From Cytophaga sp. FL35 (lineage in GTDB: Bacteria; Bacteroidota; Bacteroidia; Flavobacteriales; Flavobacteriaceae), in NCBI RefSeq assembly GCF_014349235.1, contig NZ_JACSOH010000034.1, positions 1-38,960 of the forward strand: a DNA stretch of 38,960 nucleotides, read 5' to 3'. This document shows, piece after piece, positions 36,063 to 38,960 of the stretch (positions are counted from its first letter, which is position 1; each line of letters starts with the position of its first letter). The position numbers and the translations under genes are program-made. A model generated the notes under the pieces. The model had not been told where the DNA came from. It searched no databases and was given only the letters and a program-made list of their open reading frames with translations.

Positions 36063-37487
36063 ATGACACTACACAGTCAAGAAGAAGAGATGGTAGAAGA
36101 TTTGGTAGGCGAAGAATTTGAGCGCCAACCTGTACCCCAATCCAAGTTAAAAAGCTGGAAAAGCTTCTTGGGAATGTATGCCGGGGAGCACGCCGCAGGT
36201 ACTGAGTTTGTTATTGGCCCCTTGTTCTTGACTACAGGTGTTAGTGCTTTTGATTTAATTGTTGGTTTATTGATAGGAAACCTTTTGGCAGTTTTGAGCT
36301 GGCGTTTTTTAACCGCGGAGATTGCGGTAAAGTACCGTTTAACGCTCTACTATCAATTAGAAAAGATTTGTGGCAAGAAACTAGTTATAGCCTACAATCT
36401 TGCCAATGGGGTGCTATTTTGTTTTTTAGCGGGCTCCATGATAACTATTTCAGCGACGGCAGTAGGTATTCCCTTTGATATGGAAATGCCTAAACTAACG
36501 GACACCATGCCTAACGGACTCACATGGATTGTAATAGTTTTGGCCATTGGAGCGGTTATTTCCGTAATTGCGGCTCGTGGTTTTAACACGGTTTCCAAAG
36601 CGGCTAACTATATGTCTCCAGTAATCGTTTTGGCATTCTTGGCCTGTGGTATAGTCTCGTTACAAGAATTGAACGTTAGCAGTTTTTCTGATTTCTGGAA
36701 CATTTGGGGCGAAGGTTCAGAACCCTTTCCTGGTCAGATTAAATACACGTTTTGGCACATAGTATTGTGGTCTTGGTTTGCCAATGCGGCAATGCATGTT
36801 GGTATGAGCGACCTATCTGTATTTAGGTTTGCTAAAAAAGCGAGTTCCGGTTGGACAACCGCCGCCGGTATGTATGTAGGACATTACATGGCTTGGATCG
36901 CTGCGGCATTGTTATATGCCGTTTATTTGAAGTCTCCCGAAGCGCAGATAATGTTGGGCAATGGAGAGGCTCCACCGGTGGCTCCAGGGCCATTGGCCCA
37001 TAAAGCGCTAGGTGTTTTTGGGATTATAGCGGTGGTGTTGGCCGGATGGACAACTGCCAACCCAACCATTTATAGGGCTGGATTGGCATTTCAGGCTATC
37101 TTACCTAAAACCTCTACCTTTTGGGTGACAATCATTGCAGGTTCTGTGGCGACCATAGCTGGATTGTTCCCTGCTTTTGCCATGAAATTATTGGATTTTG
37201 TAGCGCTGTATGGATTTATACTGGCTCCTGTTGGTGCTATTATTGTGTTTGAACATTTCTTTTCTGAAAAGGCGGGTATTGTATCCAACTACGCAGAAAA
37301 AAGTAAGATCCAGTATAATAAGGCAGTTCTTTTTGCATGGGCCATTAGTTTTGGACTCTTTTATTTTATATCGTTACAATTTGATGTATTTCTGTCTTTT
37401 GTCACCCTTCCAGCTTGGTTGATGTGTGGTATATTGTTCCTTGTTTTTAGTAAGTACACCCAGAAGCAAGTTTTAACTAAAAGTTGA
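36063..37487 (+). CDS. NCS1-like permease (purine/cytosine permease family), candidate rhamnose importer
   Basis: This 474-residue membrane protein has about 12 helices. After a charged N-terminal tail, GMYAGEHAAGTEFVIGP and GVSAFDLIVGLLIGNLLAVLSW resemble the first two helices of NCS1 (nucleobase:cation symporter-1) carriers. Further blocks are FWHIVLWSWFANAAMHVGMSDLSVFRF and ALGVFGIIAVVLAGWTTANPTIYRAG. Known NCS1 members carry nucleobases, allantoin, hydantoins, thiamine or vitamins. Here it is the last gene of a five-gene rhamnose operon, 6 nt after the lactate dehydrogenase. No RhaT or MFS sugar permease is in the window, so rhamnose uptake is the best guess. The substrate is inference. 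Confidence 0.78.
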   Translation: MTLHSQEEEMVEDLVGEEFERQPVPQSKLKSWKSFLGMYAGEHAAGTEFVIGPLFLTTGVSAFDLIVGLLIGNLLAVLSWRFLTAEIAVKYRLTLYYQLEKICGKKLVIAYNLANGVLFCFLAGSMITISATAVGIPFDMEMPKLTDTMPNGLTWIVIVLAIGAVISVIAARGFNTVSKAANYMSPVIVLAFLACGIVSLQELNVSSFSDFWNIWGEGSEPFPGQIKYTFWHIVLWSWFANAAMHVGMSDLSVFRFAKKASSGWTTAAGMYVGHYMAWIAAALLYAVYLKSPEAQIMLGNGEAPPVAPGPLAHKALGVFGIIAVVLAGWTTANPTIYRAGLAFQAILPKTSTFWVTIIAGSVATIAGLFPAFAMKLLDFVALYGFILAPVGAIIVFEHFFSEKAGIVSNYAEKSKIQYNKAVLFAWAISFGLFYFISLQFDVFLSFVTLPAWLMCGILFLVFSKYTQKQVLTKS

Positions 37488-37679
37488 TAAAACATATCTT
37501 TGAATCCCTTTACTAGGGCAACAAATGATTTAAATCGAGCAACGGTTGGTCATAATAGTGCCTTACGATTACAGGTTTTTGGTAGACTTGATAAAAACTT
37601 GTATTATGCAATGATTTATTAAGATAAGTTTAAAATTCAAAGAATAATTCTGCGGATTCATTTAAATGATTATATTCGC

Positions 37680-37691
37680 GTAATCGATTAC
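37680..37691. promoter_or_regulatory. Perfect 12-bp palindrome, LacI-type operator candidate
   Basis: GTAATCGATTAC is self-complementary and has the central CG found in many LacI-family operators. It lies 17 nt upstream of the KduI start codon, in the 221-nt gap after the permease gene. I see no other notable site in this gap and no convincing terminator after the permease. No LacI-family gene is in the window. Confidence 0.4.
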
Positions 37692-37708
37692 ATATATAAT
37701 TATTGATT

Positions 37709-38539
37709 ATGACAAAACATGAATTTAGATATGCATCACATCCAGAAGATGCCAAAAAGTACGGAACCGAAGAACTTAGAAAACATTTCCTTATAGATAC
37801 GCTTTTTGAGGATGGTATTATCAATCTTATCTATTCAATGTATGATAGGTATATTGTTGGTGGTGCCAAACCAGCAGGAAAAGATTTGCGTTTGGAAACC
37901 ATACCTTACCTGAAATCGGAGAATTTTCTGGATAGGAGGGAACTCGGAATTGTAAATGTTGGTGAAAAGGGAAAAGTTTCCGTAGACGGTACCATTTATG
38001 AATTGGATAAAAAGGAGGCTTTATATGTGGCAAAGGGTGCTAAGGAGGTTATTTTTAAAGGTGAAGGATCTCCTTTGTTTTATCTGAATTCCGCACCGGC
38101 ACATCACAGTTTTGAAACCAAAAAAGTAGGGAAAGAAAATGCCGAGGTAATTGAATTGGGTGACGAGAAATACGCTAATAAGAGAATTTTGAACAAACTC
38201 ATTGTTAATAGTATCGTGGAGACCTGTCAATTACAAATGGGAATTACGGAATTGGTACATGGAAATGTTTGGAATACCATGCCGGCCCATACCCACGAGC
38301 GTAGAATGGAAGCCTATTTCTATTTTGATTTGGAAGAAGGTCAAACGGTTTGCCATTTTATGGGTCAGCCACAGCATACGAGACATATTTTTATGGAGGG
38401 TAACCAAGCGGTACTTTCACCTGAGTGGTCTATTCATTCCGGTTCAGGTACCAGCAATTACTCCTTCATTTGGGGAATGGCCGGTGAGAATTTGGATTAT
38501 GGGGATATGGATGTATGTCCTCCAAATCAATTGAAGTAA
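37709..38539 (+). CDS. kduI: 5-dehydro-4-deoxy-D-glucuronate isomerase
   Basis: The 276-residue cupin isomerase converts 5-keto-4-deoxyuronate (from spontaneous opening of unsaturated uronate) to 2,5-diketo-3-deoxygluconate. The zinc ligands known in E. coli KduI (H196, H198, E203, H245) correspond here to H194, H196 and E201 in PAHTHERRMEAYFYF and H243 in SIHSGSG. The start at 37709 is an ATG; a TTG two codons earlier (37703) is less likely. It precedes a KDG kinase by 46 nt and probably forms an operon with it. The next enzyme in the route, KduD, is not in the window. Confidence 0.94.
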   Translation: MTKHEFRYASHPEDAKKYGTEELRKHFLIDTLFEDGIINLIYSMYDRYIVGGAKPAGKDLRLETIPYLKSENFLDRRELGIVNVGEKGKVSVDGTIYELDKKEALYVAKGAKEVIFKGEGSPLFYLNSAPAHHSFETKKVGKENAEVIELGDEKYANKRILNKLIVNSIVETCQLQMGITELVHGNVWNTMPAHTHERRMEAYFYFDLEEGQTVCHFMGQPQHTRHIFMEGNQAVLSPEWSIHSGSGTSNYSFIWGMAGENLDYGDMDVCPPNQLK

Positions 38540-38585
38540 AACAGATATAAGAACTAAATCTATATAATTCCTATAAAACATTGAA

Positions 38586-38960
38586 ATGAAAAAAGTAGTG
38601 ACCTTCGGTGAGATCATGCTTCGCTTGGCGCCCTCGGGATTTTTAAGGTTCTCCCAGGCCAACAGTTTTGACGTTGTCTATGGCGGCGGGGAGAGCAACG
38701 TAGCGGTCTCCCTGGCCAATTATGGGGTCCCGGTAGACTTTGTGACCCGGCTTCCCAAGAACGACATAGGGGAATGTGCCATGATGGAAATGCGCAAAAG
38801 GGGCGTTGGCACGGACAAGATAATTTACGGTGGCGACCGCCTGGGCATCTATTTCCTGGAGACGGGCGCCGTTTCCCGTGGCAGCAAGGTGGTCTACGAC
38901 CGCGCCCATTCCGCCATGGCGGAGATAGAGAAGGGCATGGTGGACTGGGACGCCGTTTTC
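38586..38960 (+). CDS. kdgK: 2-keto-3-deoxygluconate kinase, N-terminal part (truncated by the window)
   Basis: The first 125 codons of a PfkB-family kinase are present and continue past the window end. VTFGEIMLRLAPSGFLRF, YGGGESN and IYFLETGAVSRGSKVVYDR align closely with the complete KDG kinase at 1979-2983. By hand count bases 38641-38940 are 58% G+C, far above the upstream kduI gene (one sampled line is about 37%), so the gene has a different composition from its neighbours. The same GC-rich bias is seen in the KDG kinase tail at 1-75. It follows kduI by 46 nt and would act on KDG made from the unsaturated uronate. Confidence 0.9.
   Translation, partial: MKKVVTFGEIMLRLAPSGFLRFSQANSFDVVYGGGESNVAVSLANYGVPVDFVTRLPKNDIGECAMMEMRKRGVGTDKIIYGGDRLGIYFLETGAVSRGSKVVYDRAHSAMAEIEKGMVDWDAVF

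Noticed and set aside
37488-37560. Terminator after the NCS1-like permease gene (CCCT...AGGG)
   Set aside because: The stem is only about 4 bp and has no T-run.
1-38960. The locus as a classic mobile element
   Set aside because: I found no transposase, integrase, terminal inverted repeats or tRNA attachment site; only the kdgK-like ends hint at duplication or recombination.

Overview
The window looks like the chromosome of a marine member of the Bacteroidota, most likely a flavobacterium. The main signs are a SusC/SusD pair, an ECF-sigma/FecR pair, sulfatases of marine polysaccharide loci, weak ribosome binding sites and AT-rich spacers. It is a polysaccharide utilization locus with the central-metabolism genes needed to burn the released sugars. 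I see no tRNA, rRNA, CRISPR, transposase or phage gene.

Layout. 1-75 is the tail of a KDG kinase. 82-4286 (+) is a uronate operon: PPi-type phosphofructokinase, KDPG aldolase, KDG kinase and an Nramp-fold permease. 4656-6387 (+) is an ECF sigma factor and its FecR anti-sigma factor, separated by a strong terminator-like hairpin. 6496-14394 (+) is an STN-bearing SusC, SusD and two lipoprotein sulfatases. 14409-21445 (-) is an operon transcribed right to left: GH106, GH105, an MscS-type channel and an esterase-GH43 fusion. 21628-27242 (+) holds GH31, a second GH105, a third sulfatase and rhamnose mutarotase. 27244-29868 (-) holds a GntR/LacI-type regulator and a two-domain CE12 esterase. 30105-37487 (+) is a rhamnose operon: aldolase/dehydrogenase fusion, isomerase, kinase, FMN-linked L-lactate dehydrogenase and an NCS1-type permease. 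37709-38960 (+) is KduI and the start of another KDG kinase.

How it fits together. The enzymes point to a sulfated and probably acetylated glycan of L-rhamnose and uronic acid, with extra sugars removed by GH31 and GH43. Ulvan or a sulfated rhamnogalacturonan-like glycan would fit, but no polysaccharide lyase is present, so the window cannot decide. SusCD would import oligosaccharides. Sulfatases and esterases would strip substituents. GH105 would release unsaturated uronate and GH106 rhamnose. Rhamnose then runs through RhaM, RhaI, the kinase, the aldolase/dehydrogenase and lactate dehydrogenase to DHAP and pyruvate. Unsaturated uronate runs through KduI, a KduD not seen here, KdgK and KdgA to pyruvate and glyceraldehyde-3-phosphate.

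The most unusual points are: two APC-fold permeases from families known for metals and nucleobases, sitting where sugar or uronate importers are expected; a window that starts and ends inside GC-rich KDG kinase genes; a hairpin terminator between sigma and anti-sigma genes; and a 56-nt palindrome between the divergent GH106 and GH31 operons.
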